This document shows, in pieces, positions 27,667 to 44,707 of a stretch of DNA of 64,000 bases. The stretch is from Trichoplax sp. H2 (lineage: Eukaryota > Placozoa > Uniplacotomia > Trichoplacea). A model generated the notes under the pieces. That model made no database searches. It had not been told where the DNA came from and saw only the letters and a program-made list of their open reading frames with translations. Made by a program: the position numbers and the translations under genes. The DNA lies in NCBI GenBank assembly GCA_003344405.1, contig NOWV01000001.1:620001-684000 (forward strand), in the 5' to 3' direction. How positions within the stretch are numbered: position 1 is the stretch's first letter; the number at the start of each line of letters is the position of its first letter.

Positions 27667-28367
27667 TCAAATGCCAGCTAAACCCAAGTGCCAATGACAA
27701 TTACTAATGGCAATTCAAACTCATTTCGTTGTCAATGTCGACCTGGCTATACCGGAAATAAGTGCCAAACAGGTGCATTAATAGTAACATACTTTATGTA
27801 ATGGAAATACCTATATTAGATCGTCATTATTACGTCTTCATATGCAAATAATATCGAATATGTAGCTTTTTAGCTATTAATGAATGTCTCTCGAATCCAT
27901 GTCATCATGGGAAGTGTGTTGATCTACATACTAAATATCAATGTCATTGTAATAAAGGAGTAACCAGTACAAATTGCGATCAGGGTAAGAAGAATTGTAA
28001 TTTTATGCCTGCTGTAAATATTAACAGAACGCCTTACTTAATAACTAATAGTTCCTGATTTGAAAGACAAATGTTAGCAGTTGCATAAATTTTAGCTTCC
28101 AAAGGTAGATGCAACAATTTACATTGCTATTATACGCCTGCGATATAAAGCCACCTTAATTGATTAAAATTCCTACATAAATTCTCTTTTTAGCTAAGGT
28201 ATAAGAATATACTTTTATGATAAATTTTTATATTTAAACGGTATCATTAATTAATCGCTGCCGATTAGCCTATGAAAAATCCAAAGACATGAATAAAAAT
28301 TGGTATAAAGCCAAGGACAATGTCAATTGTACAGCCGTAGCTCAAAGTTTATCAACGAGCCTTCAGG
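27667..28367 (+). pseudogene. EGF-repeat gene fragment, frameshifted
   Basis: Three exon-like segments, each flanked by AG and GT: 27667-27772, 27874-27984 and 28269-28367. The second encodes an intact six-cysteine EGF domain (NECLSNPCHHGKC, then CHCNKG, then a last Cys) as a 111-base phase 1-1 exon, the usual form of EGF exons. The third is also phase 1-1 (AYEKSKDMNKNWYKAKDNVN). The first is 106 bases, not a multiple of three: it begins KCQLNPSANDNY and ends RCQCRPGYTGNKCQ in a different frame, with a stop between and the middle cysteines missing. No start, signal peptide or further EGF exons were found. A decayed or partial gene is the simplest reading; an incomplete exon model is the alternative. 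Confidence 0.6.
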
Positions 28368-29697
28368 GTAATTATTTTAATATTAATTTATTCAGCTTCT
28401 ATGACGATAGTTGAAACATTCATGTCCATTGGGGAGGTTTCAATAAAATGACTACTGGGATGAACAGGAACAAAACGCCGTAGCTAACGAATTTGCATTT
28501 CTATTTCTACAAATTTCAATGTGAAGACTTCATAATTCAAAAATTAAAATTGTTAACAGGAATGATCAAGTTTGTATAGTTTAACCGACTATTAACAAGC
28601 TCAAACATTGAATGAATAGTTGTATAGCACTTAACTAAGTTATCTACGGTACGTCAACACCCATAACGGACTATAGTAATAATTTCTGTGTTCTACAGTA
28701 ATTGATCCTCAGATTAATGAATAGTTGTATTTGACATTAGATGTGTATCTATGACTCTTCTAAATCGTTTATGCTTTTGGTATGGTGGTCTTGATTGTGA
28801 TCGATATTTCAATTTACCATGTGCATAATTTTCGTACGATTTCTCTAGAAGTGTAAGAGAAGAAAATGGCATTAAATTCATTGATCTTCATTATCATCAT
28901 GGTAGTTAGTTCATTTCCGAATCTACAATGTTACTCATCTGCAATCTGTTATACCCATTAGATATAGAAGTTATCGCATCTTATGGCATATAATAAAACG
29001 TATACACGTAAGCTAAAAGTAATTACGAATTTAGACTGTACCAATATTAGAACTTTGAGATATTCCAGTCGTATTTTCTCATCATTTATTGGCGATTAAT
29101 TACTTATTTTAATTGCTACTCAAATACTACCATTATTTACGGGTTGCAATATTTTACAGCTCTCATATACTTATAGTCTATGAATGTGTACCAATTTTAT
29201 ATTTTTTCGTAAAAAGAATCGCATCAGGTCTTTTTCCAATAACCAGATGTGTTATTCACATTAACTATCGATAAGCGCACGGAAGGGAACTGGTGATATT
29301 AAAACATTGGCTAGGGTGTTTACTAATAATATATATATTAATCACGGGTATAGTTATATTCATATTGTTTTGTATAATATCTTATAAAATAATAAAATGT
29401 CGAATCTATTCCGCGCTCAATATCAAACATTTTTATTTACGCTAGCTAATCTTATAAATAGGACAGACAACGTTGAAAGTACTGATTTGCTCTATGTCTA
29501 TGAGTTATACTTATGTACAGTACCTATCGTGAGCACATTACTTTCATATTTATTATATAATTGCAATAGAAGGAAAATTTGGTTGGTTATAAGAGTATGG
29601 AAGATAAATGTATCGAATCTATTATCTAGTTGTCACCCCTCGTGCGGTACTTATTTACAGTAACTTTTGAGTGGTTTAGATAATATTGAAATACGGA
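28368..29697. other. Intergenic, convergent side of peroxidasin
   Basis: No supported exon. A plus-strand ORF at 29397-29663 lacks domain features and lies just past the peroxidasin stop, so it is probably chance. Confidence 0.55.
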
Positions 29698-32600
29698 TTA
29701 AAATTTCTTTTTTTGCTTACCGTCTTGACATTCATACCAATGTTTTAAATCTATTGATGGAATAGCATCGCAGTCTGTGATATCCCCTTCGTAATAGACG
29801 TTAAGAAAAACATCATTTTGAACGCGAGTTATATTATCTCCATTATCGCACAGAATCCGTGCTAAACTGCTGCGTTTAATTTGAGTAAGTTGATTAGGAG
29901 AGAATTGAGCTTTATTTTCATACCAAAATCGATCACCAGCACGTAAACGATTAAATTGCAAAGCTATTAAACAAGCAAATGTTGGTCCAACTCGACCTCC
30001 GAATAAAGCATCCTCGGCCATAGCACCAACCCATAAATCAATATTGTTAGGATGTTGATAAGCTTTTTCTAATTTATTTAAAATGGTTCGATTTGTAATC
30101 TCATTGGATAATTCATGAAAATGGGTTGCTGCTGGTAAATTACACATAACACGATAGTGGTTATAACTAGGTAAACCATGATCTCGTCCGCGTTGAATAT
30201 TTAATGAAGCCAAATCGAGAGCAATTTCATGAGCCATACCAAATAAATGATCGGTTAATTCTTCATTTAACATTCTATCTGATCGGCTTAATTTGCTCGG
30301 GAAGAAGATTAACCCACGTAATATTGGATCAATACCACCTTCATGAAGTAATCTTGAAGGTGCAAAAAATGCATCTCTTAAACGTAAATGACCCTGCGGA
30401 ATAGGTTGATATAATTCATTAAGCCGGAATAGAGTTGGTCTTACTGTACCATGGCCAAATCGGAATGCAGCGGTGGCAAATGAATTAATTAACGTCGCGT
30501 CTGCATCCGGTTGGTAGTTCTGATATTTTCCAAGTAGCTTTAAACCTTCTTGACCTAATATTTTAGGTAGGAAATTGTGAAATGTAATATGTTGTATTTC
30601 TGCAATCACTATTTTACGTGCTTCTTGAAATATCTTTTCACCGTTCCAATTATAGTTGAGCTTTTTTAGTTTGCTAGCTATTCGATTGTGTTCCCTCATC
30701 CAGATCGTGTGCATAGCGGTTAATGCTAATTGCTCATTAACTCGAATGTCACCTGCTAAAAAACATGGAACACTTTGATCTTGGTCATCAATCTGGCAAT
30801 CAACCGGGGCGCCATTATGGAAGGGTAATAATCGTTTCCTTGGGGAAATTTTAATACCCTCCTTTAGCAAACCTTCATCATGGTCTAAATCGCGCAAACG
30901 CCTAACTTCTTCTTTGGAAGAACCATAAATAGTCGATCCATCAATATAAGATGTAACTTGATTAAGCTGCTGTCGAGGTAATAGCTCATTAAAAAATATG
31001 CTAGAGAGACCAGTACCACAAGCAGCACTGGAGCGTGTAAATTCGATGCAGGCATCCTTAGGTACTCTCTTATCATTAGGTGCAGGATAGATTGGAAAAC
31101 AAGGAGGGTCATTCCGACATAATTTATCACATGGTATTCTACTTTTATATGTAGATCGACTGCTACTGCCAACAATTAAGCTAATATCGTGGTCAATAAA
31201 TTGGCCCCATTGCATTAACATATGACTGAATGAGCCGTCATCGACAATACTCAATGTTGAAACAATGTTTTGCGAGACAAGTCTTGCCGGTGGACGGACT
31301 AATTTTTTAGTATCCCATCCTATAGGTTCATTTAAATCATCTTCATAAGCTGGACGTAATAATCTTACTAGCTGTGTTAATGTAGTTCCTCGAGAAGGAT
31401 ATTGTAAATTATTACAACTTCCATCATAACTACGATATTTCATATGATAACAGAGGTTTGAACAATCAGGCTGTTTGTACATTTGCTGATTGCAACCAGT
31501 TAAGTTAGCAATCATGGCAATATGTCGTGGCGAGAGAATTTTGCTAAGGTGAGCAAAGGATGATGGAGATATATCTAATCGGCTAGCCAAAATAGATAAT
31601 GAAGTTTCAAAAATTGCATGTCTTGCCACTAATTTGCTCGCATCTGGATTTGGATATCGTAGACTCATAAGTAACGCAGCAGGCGTTCGCTTAATTGTCT
31701 TGGAGAAAAGTGTCTGTTTAGTTGTAGCAATAGCTTCGTCAACATATTTAACTGCTAGTCTTACAGAATCAAGAATAACACCATCATCAATATAATCAGT
31801 TCTCGGCCCTAAATGCGCAAGAGCAACAATTAGCCATTGACAGATATGTAGTTATTTTATCCCTTAAAATAGCTACTTTCAACCACTTACTTGCTCTTGC
31901 AACTTTAACAATCAATTCAGCTGAAATTAAATCATTGCGATTACGAGCTGTACATGTATATCTGCCAGCGTCAGCAACACCAATGCTGAAAATTCTTAGA
32001 CCGTTTTTTTCAATTTTAATATGGCCAGTATTAATAATTTGCTGATTGTTTTTATACCATACCATAACTGGTGATGGTTTACCGCGAGCACTACAAGGTA
32101 GAAACAAACTGTGTTCTCCTTCGCGAACTTGAATATTGCGTGGTCTCTTGACAAATTGTAGCTTACTAAATCTGCTGTTATAGTCGTCAGCCCATGGATA
32201 AAATCCACCATATTGCAAACATTGATTTCGCTTATCGTCTTCTGATAAAACCCTTATTCTACCACCATGTGAAACAAAATGTTGTTTCATAGCTGGTAGG
32301 CGTCGATAAAAATTTTCAATACCTCTGCTTGTATCTAATCGCTGGCAATGAAATGCATGACTAGGACCCCAAAAGTCATTGTTTATATCGCTAGTAAAGG
32401 CTATTGTAAAAATTATTATTCATGTTATTGCAATAAATAATTTTTTACAGTTTTGTTAGTAAATTATGTAAAGTATCTTTAAAATTTTTCAGAGAGATAC
32501 AAATTATGTTATCTTAGTTTTTTGGTGTTAATGTTAAATTTTATATGATTATACTTACGGCAATATTCAAAATTGATTTCCTTTAATTCTGTAATGGCTT

Positions 32601-34520
32601 TGCCATTCAAACTGTCTGGCTTATAGCATGTTGGCCTATTCGATTGGCTTAATTTTACTCTGGCCCTACGTACTATTTGCAGCATTTGACAATCGCATAC
32701 CAGTGGATTCTCGTCTAATCGACTAATTAATTTTTAGGAATATAACATTAAATCTACGATCAATGGCATAATCAAAACTGTCTATAAATGAGGTACTGCT
32801 TGTGTATACGTAATTAAAGGCATGTTAAAATTTAGTAAATGCCAAGTATAGCATTAGAGATAATAAATAGAACATTGTATTAACATACAAATACAGAAAG
32901 ATGATATTTTATTTTACTAAACGATAGGTTGATTCACAAAACAAAGAATTTGCTAATAAGATTCAGAGTAAGCATGAAATATGCACGTTTCAAGTCTTTC
33001 CTTACAGTATAATTAATGACGACAAGATCGGTAATATTCCTTTAGGAATGTGATGAAAATGATTTGATTGAAGGTGTCTAAGTTTTGTGTTTAAAGTGAT
33101 AGAAATAATATAAAAATACTGTATAAAAGGCCATTTTCAACTGCTAATCATTATAATCAGTAAAAAACTTACAATTCTTTTAAATTGTGCAGATATCGAA
33201 AATTGTTCGGATATATATATGTTAGTCGATTGTGGTCAATATACCTTTTTAGATATTACAGGAAATATAATGACTTGGATTAATTTCCTATTTATATTTT
33301 AGGCGACGATATACTTAGATATAAAAATTTATTTAATAAATGATATTCTTAAAACTGTAACTAATAGAAATTTATGACTTTCGATCAAAATTTTAGAATA
33401 GTTACGTCTGCACTACTGCAGTATTATATAACTGTTGTATAGGTGAGTTATGTTGTAGTAGTATCCATTCATTAACGACTCGTTTGTATTTGTTATAATA
33501 AGAAATATGTCTAATTTAGATGGATTGCCGCAGGTACAAAACAGTATCTTTAAAGATCAAGGTAACATCTAATCCTGTATTTGTAGATCTTTAGACGTCT
33601 GTCTAAATTTTAATTTTAAATATTATTGGCGTTAACATAGTTAATTAAACATCGAATGTAGACCTCTTACAGTTTTTTTAATGATGTTAAATCTTCGAAT
33701 GCATTTTCCTCAATAGTTGAAATTTTATTGTAGCTTAATATCCTAATGATGGATTTTAAATAATTAAAAAATGAAAAAGTGAGTAATAGAGTATTTATCT
33801 ACTGTATTACCGTGCATTACAATGGACAGTCTTTGATTTTAGTTGGAATTCTTTTACACCTTCTAATCAATAAAATCGTCACTTGACTTACAAGATATTT
33901 AGTTTGTGAAGATGATTCAGTACTCCTTCTGGGATAATTTCAATCTTATTAAAACGGAGATCCCTAGCACATGTATACGATTTTATATCAAGATATAAAT
34001 CTGAGTTTTTAATGCTAATACTCTAACACATATAACATATCAAATTTTCTTATGCTATAACTGCAATAGTCTATCATATATGCTACAATGATAGATCGGC
34101 TAAAGAAATGAAGAAATTTTGCTAATATTGCGAACTAAAAGTAAGTGTAAAAATCATCGTATAAATTAAATATTGGTAGAGTAATGTACTCTTATAAAAT
34201 ATGTTTCTAACTATCGGCTTACTATCTTGGATAAATGATGAATCTCAACGTACGAGTGCATGACATTATATATTGGATATAATTAATCAATACTTTGATT
34301 CATTGAAAACTATCTTTACTATGTCTACATACAAAGTTAAGGTTTTCGTTGATGTTGGTGGGATACGGATTAAGTCAGCATGTTGGCAATGCATTAAAGT
34401 TTCATCAAGGCAGTTGCATGCAGCTGGGCAGGTAGGACTAATCTTGTTTATCTGACCAAATGCAGTACTGATACATTTAAAGATGATGTACAGATTTATG
34501 ATATACCGTAGGAAATTCAT
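29698..34520 (-). CDS. PXDN: Peroxidasin-like secreted haem peroxidase, short form
   Basis: Peroxidasins are secreted haem peroxidases that form sulfilimine cross-links in collagen IV. Exons (minus strand): 34333-34520, 33892-33963, 33671-33742, 33173-33244, 32559-32722, 31891-32400, 29698-31808. They sum to an open frame of 1062 residues. Order: signal peptide (MNFLRYIINLYIIFKC); LRR N-cap (CPAACNCLDE); three 24-residue LRRs, one per 72-base exon (LSYNKISTIEENAFEDLTSL); LRR C-cap (NPLVCDCQML); an unusual linker of about 70 residues; one Ig domain (VMVWYKNNQ, DAGRYTCTA); and the peroxidase domain of about 650 residues. Peroxidase motifs are QWGQFIDHDISL with the distal His, MREHNRIASKL, AFRFGHGTVRPTL with the proximal His, and RGRDHGLPSYN. 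Vertebrate peroxidasin has four Ig domains and a C-terminal VWC domain; here I see one Ig and no VWC. The start is the first Met ahead of a clear signal peptide. Confidence 0.93.
32559..34520 (-). other. PXDN: Peroxidasin LRR-encoding exons
   Basis: LRR exons 33892-33963, 33671-33742 and 33173-33244 are each exactly 72 bases with the same phase (leaving TT or CT for the next Leu codon), so one exon equals one repeat. The repeats read DLRFNKIEIIPEGVLNHLHK, ILSYNKISTIEENAFEDLTS and YIDHNRLTYIYPNNFRYLHN. The flanking caps are in 34333-34520 and 32559-32722. The LRR C-cap ends in the next exon with CPF, which fixes that acceptor at 32400. Confidence 0.88.
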
Positions 34521-35377
34521 CTTCTTCGATGATAAGGAATGTATGATAAAAGTAATTGCAGGAAGTAAAATTCAAATACTAGATGCGGATCGGTTTTATT
34601 GAACGATGATTGGAGGTTAAGGATAAGAACTCTTCATTTAGGTGTTTGAAAAACTTCTTACTACTACAATATCACACAACAACACGAATTCGTCTGTAAC
34701 TATAATAGAGCTGCAGTAAGTACTATCTAACAAGCCGGTTATGAAATTAATGGAACTTTTATATCATAAGCTCACTCATTGATCACACTTATTTTTAACA
34801 CTATCAGTAAGCAAACAAATATTTGATTGTACTTGTAGAAGTCATCGCGAGATGTAAAAAGTTCATAGTAAACAACAAGAGTATCTTGTTATTCAGCTTC
34901 ATTTTTCGCACCCTAGGAGAAAGCTTGAATAGTTTTATTTTTCTTCGTGTTGATAAATTTTGAAAATGGAAATTGATGGAAATTTAAATTTGTACCCATC
35001 ACAACATATAGAGAATATTACAACAAACATTGTATATGCCAGAAGAATTTTTCCTAGCTATTACATTGTATCATATGCAACATTTGATACAGCACTAGGT
35101 ATGACCGTCGACCAGGAACAATGTTGCATAAAATTGTTCTAAAATATCGCTTTTAAGTATTAAGTGTCAGAAATAACATCCATTTCTGATCTAAATATGC
35201 GTTATTATGTTTGCTAGCGTATAGCAGTTGACCCAGGCAATCACAACGACAGTAGTGGAATTATTCATTTTTACAAGATGAGATTCAACCAAAAATGACC
35301 GCAACAAGTAGACTTGGCGAATATTTGAATCGACCTTACTCTTCATGAAGCATTATTTGATGAATAACTTGTAGAGT
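34521..35377. other. Intergenic between peroxidasin and NDUFS5 (both minus strand)
   Basis: It holds the peroxidasin promoter side and the NDUFS5 3' side. A plus-strand ORF at 34960-35142 has no recognisable features. I see no other gene. Confidence 0.55.
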
Positions 35378-35753
35378 TTATGTAGATTCTTTTTCTTGTC
35401 TTTGTTTTTCAGCTCTGATGGCAGCGATTCTTCGTTTCTAAACAGTGTCAATGGGTTGTTTAGATTTAAATTTGAATCAACTTATCTTCTGTAGTACACT
35501 AAGTACAGTATATTAATAACCATTTTCACACGACTACTTGGACAACAGAATATCATCAAAGCTGCAAATGGCAGAAATACAATGACAACTTTCTTACCAA
35601 TTTCGTATGATGTAAACACTCGAGATAATCATCGAATTCAAGTGTACATTTTTCACCATGTAGGGCACCCACACGAGCCATACAATACATCAGATCTTGC
35701 CATAAAGGGTAGCATCGACCTTTCCCACCAGTTACTCCGTGACTAAACACCAT
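35378..35753 (-). CDS. NDUFS5: NADH dehydrogenase iron-sulfur protein 5 (complex I accessory subunit)
   Basis: NDUFS5 is a small intermembrane-space subunit of mitochondrial complex I, folded by disulfides in a twin CX9C hairpin. Two exons: 35598-35753 and 35378-35437, giving 71 residues. The motifs are visible at residues 14-24 (C-YPLWQDLMY-C) and 36-46 (C-TLEFDDYLE-C), followed by a basic, helical tail (KRRIAAIRAEKQRQEKE). FDDYLECL matches the family signature around the second motif. It is shorter than vertebrate NDUFS5 (about 106 residues), with a shorter N-terminus and tail. Met at 35751-35753 is the first in frame, but I cannot exclude an upstream coding exon. It is divergent from HADHA, with 1.57 kb between the ATGs. 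Confidence 0.9.
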
Positions 35754-35929
35754 CTTCTAAATCCATGAGAAAAACGAGTTATTATGATTAACAGAACTAT
35801 ACTAACTTTCCTTACTAATATTAGAAGGATACTATTACACAGTTTTATCAGTAAGAGAAAATTCGATTCATAATAACATTTACTTTTCAGTTACAGACCT
35901 CAAGCAGATGCCCATCAACGTCAACGATT

Positions 35930-35941
35930 CAAAATGGCGTT
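35930..35941 (+). promoter_or_regulatory. YY1-like word CAAAATGGCGTT
   Basis: Contains the AAATGGCG core of the YY1/ATGGCG promoter element, about 180 bases upstream of the NDUFS5 start and 50 bases from the NRF-1-type site. The assignment rests on the animal consensus only. Confidence 0.35.
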
Positions 35942-35990
35942 ATTGCTTTTTCTGGCTACAGAGGACTAGCGTACTGGTCAATTCGCCGTA

Positions 35991-36002
35991 CGCGCATGCG
36001 CA
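35991..36002. promoter_or_regulatory. NRF-1-type palindrome CGCGCATGCGCA
   Basis: It fits the YGCGCAYGCGCR consensus without mismatch, in otherwise A+T-rich DNA, 238 bases upstream of the NDUFS5 start codon and about 1.3 kb from HADHA. NRF-1 is a known activator of nuclear genes for mitochondrial proteins; binding here is inferred. Confidence 0.6.
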
Positions 36003-36021
36003 GTGCTGGGCGGTCATTTGT

Positions 36022-36785
36022 AATACAGTACGGTGTGGTACAGTATGCCAACTACTAATGACAGTACTCTACTGTATAGTGTACTGTACACCCCAGTAAC
36101 TGTACCTTACAGTGTACAGTGTACAGTACTTTTTTTTTCTATCCGGTCTCTGGCCTTAGTATTGTGGCCAATGGGCATACTGTACAGTGTACAATATGCA
36201 GTAGTTCGGTGGTCTGAGCCTTCTGGGCCACCGTAATACTGTACTGTATAGTACAGTACTGTAGTGTACTCAGTGTACTATAGCTGCCAAAAGGAGAAGT
36301 ACAGTACAATACAGTACAGTAATGAAGAAGAAAGCTGTTGCAGTTGTTGTTTACTAGCATACTGTAGAATCCCATTTATTAATAGGACATGGAGCATATG
36401 TCGTGCTTTTAGTGTTTCAAACACGAACCATTCAGTAGCTATGGAGTATGGCTTTCATTCCAATGTGAAATCACCGATACGAGACTGATTGCTTTTAAAT
36501 GCTGCATGAATGTACGAGAGACAAGCTTGCATCTCCTAAAACATGGTGAGACTACAGTACAGTGCTGAGTGTAGACTGTACTTCCAGTACAGTACACTAC
36601 ACTGTACTGTACACTGTACTGTACACTGTACAGTATAGTGAGATCTACCATAGGAGTGTCTACGCAGACTCAAACATAACTTCAACCATGGCTTCCAGTC
36701 TTTACACACACATGGAGTCCATGGGGGTGATACACAGGGTCGAGGACAATTTGACGCCGACAATTTACCGCTGTACAATGTAGTA
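36022..36785. repeat. CAGTAC/GTAC palindromic array, part 1
   Basis: Interrupted runs of TACAGTA, GTACTGTA, CTGTACACTGTAC and relatives, for example 36024-36140, 36236-36323 and 36552-36640. Both orientations mix, so many segments are self-complementary. Composition and words match the array at 19763-19970. Confidence 0.8.
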
Positions 36786-36831
36786 GTACTGTATAGAATG
36801 GAAACAATATCAATCTCGATTTGATATTACC

Positions 36832-36985
36832 AGGATGAATTGAATACTTTGCAGCGTTCAATCCTATACACCGTAAAATGAATCGAATGCAGTAAAGTAT
36901 CTGTTCTGATATGACGAGGGTGGATTGAATATTGAATATTTTACAGCGTAAAATGGATTGAATGCGGTAAATTGAACGAGTCTGT
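36832..36985. repeat. Diverged direct duplication between the arrays
   Basis: The pattern GGATGAATTGAAT...CAGCGT...GTAAAATGAATCGAATGCAGTAAA recurs as GGTGGATTGAAT...CAGCGTAAAATGGATTGAATGCGGTAAA, offset by about 90 bases with indels. The mixed similarity suggests an old local duplication. Confidence 0.6.
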
Positions 36986-37011
36986 GATACACATGGCTTC
37001 TTTTTAATTCA

Positions 37012-37240
37012 TCATACAGTACTATTCTGTGTCGTACTCTACTGTACTGTACACTGTACTAGAGTCTCAGACTCCCAGCTAATCCCTGATTCTGAGTGTT
37101 CAGTGCTATCACTGCGCAGGGCCGTTACAGTACGGTACGGTAGGGTCTGTCAGCTCACCGACAAACTTCAACATCCTGAAAGGTCAACCGGCAGTCCGGA
37201 ACGCTACTGCACATACATACGATACTGTAGATAGTACAGT
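37012..37240. repeat. CAGTAC/GTAC palindromic array, part 2
   Basis: A sparser continuation (CATACAGTACTATTC, CTACTGTACTGTACACTGTAC, TTACAGTACGGTACGG, GATAGTACAGTAT) ending about 85 bases before the HADHA start codon. Confidence 0.7.
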
Positions 37241-37324
37241 ATAGCGCGCGCTGCTAGTTGCAATACAAGTCTCTCACTGCAAAAACTGTCAGTTTGGTTC
37301 AAAGGTTGCTCCGTGTGTGCTGCA

Positions 37325-43852
<6,528 letters not shown>

Positions 43853-44707
43853 TAGTAGTTTATGTTTGTATGAGTAAGAATACTTAAAATAATCTTAATG
43901 GTGTCATATAAGTACGTTTAAGAATGAGATCGGATTTTTCCAAGACTTATTGCTTTAAATTTTTGTTTACCGATAATTGATAATTGCACACTGGTGGCAT
44001 AAGCGGCAGTTTACAAAGGTAGTTAAACAGAAAACGTTATCAGAAGCTGTACTGTATACTGAAGGAATTCTTATGAGGTTTTAGAAAATATATTATTTTA
44101 TTGGTAATATTATGCAGTACTGAAATGTGTAAGAAAATAACAATTGAAATAAAAACAATTAAATTATGCATATTCATTTGTCTGCCTTTTATGATGGAAG
44201 GATGTTTTTATTAATAATTGCTTCCTTTTTGAAGCTGAGTTGGTTCACTTTCAGAAATAATAGCGTATATTTCAAAGGAATAATTGTTTTTAAATCTACG
44301 ACGTCACCGTTAAATAAATGCAATTGATATGATCTGTTACGATAATATATAAGTAACATAAGGTTAAATTTGCATTATGATGAATACAGACCATTATACT
44401 GTATATTTAGGAAGAAACAGATGTAGCTCATTTAAATAGCAACAGGTATGCCATATTGCCATTAATTACTTTACCAATTTGGCTGTAGGTTATTTGCATA
44501 ATGTTACTACTTACCTTATATATAAATCTCGCTGTTAAATTCTTGATGTGAGTTTGGAGATACCGATTGGCGAACGGGATATTGGCCTTCCAGTTCCTAG
44601 TACGAGTAGAATTTAATTTTGAAAGATCAATTATCTCTAGATCCTTCTCTGTACTTTTTATCTATTTAATTTTTAATATCACTTTTATCTGATACTTACC
44701 ACTAGAA
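43853..44707. other. Intergenic between HADHA and ANKRD29-like gene
   Basis: It holds the HADHA 3' UTR and the promoter of the next gene. An AATAAA near 44148 is a possible polyadenylation signal about 300 bases past the HADHA stop. Nothing else is supported. Confidence 0.5.

Larger units (their letters stand above)
35754..37324. promoter_or_regulatory. Divergent promoter region, NDUFS5 / HADHA
   Basis: This space separates the start codons of two nuclear genes for mitochondrial proteins. It holds a perfect NRF-1-type palindrome (35991-36002), a YY1-like word (35930-35941), a second YY1-like word over the HADHA ATG, two CAGTAC/GTAC arrays and a diverged 90-base-scale duplication. Several overlapping ORFs here are by-products of the repeats. 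Transcription starts were not determined. Confidence 0.6.

Noticed and set aside
29397-29663. Plus-strand 88-codon ORF downstream of peroxidasin
   Set aside because: Lacks features, no supporting exons, adjacent to the 3' end of a minus-strand gene.
30204-30404. Plus-strand ORF within peroxidasin
   Set aside because: Antisense shadow of the peroxidase exon.
34960-35142. Plus-strand 60-codon ORF between peroxidasin and NDUFS5
   Set aside because: Composition is not protein-like beyond chance and it has no partner exons.
36033-36783. Overlapping ORFs on both strands in the NDUFS5/HADHA space
   Set aside because: They arise from the repeated GTAC words, which read as repetitive Tyr-Ser-Val-Gln-type peptides in several frames.
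19763-37240. Palindromic arrays as terminal inverted repeats of one large mobile element
   Set aside because: The sequence between them is ordinary genes, there is no transposase, and the arrays are irregular rather than matching end sequences.
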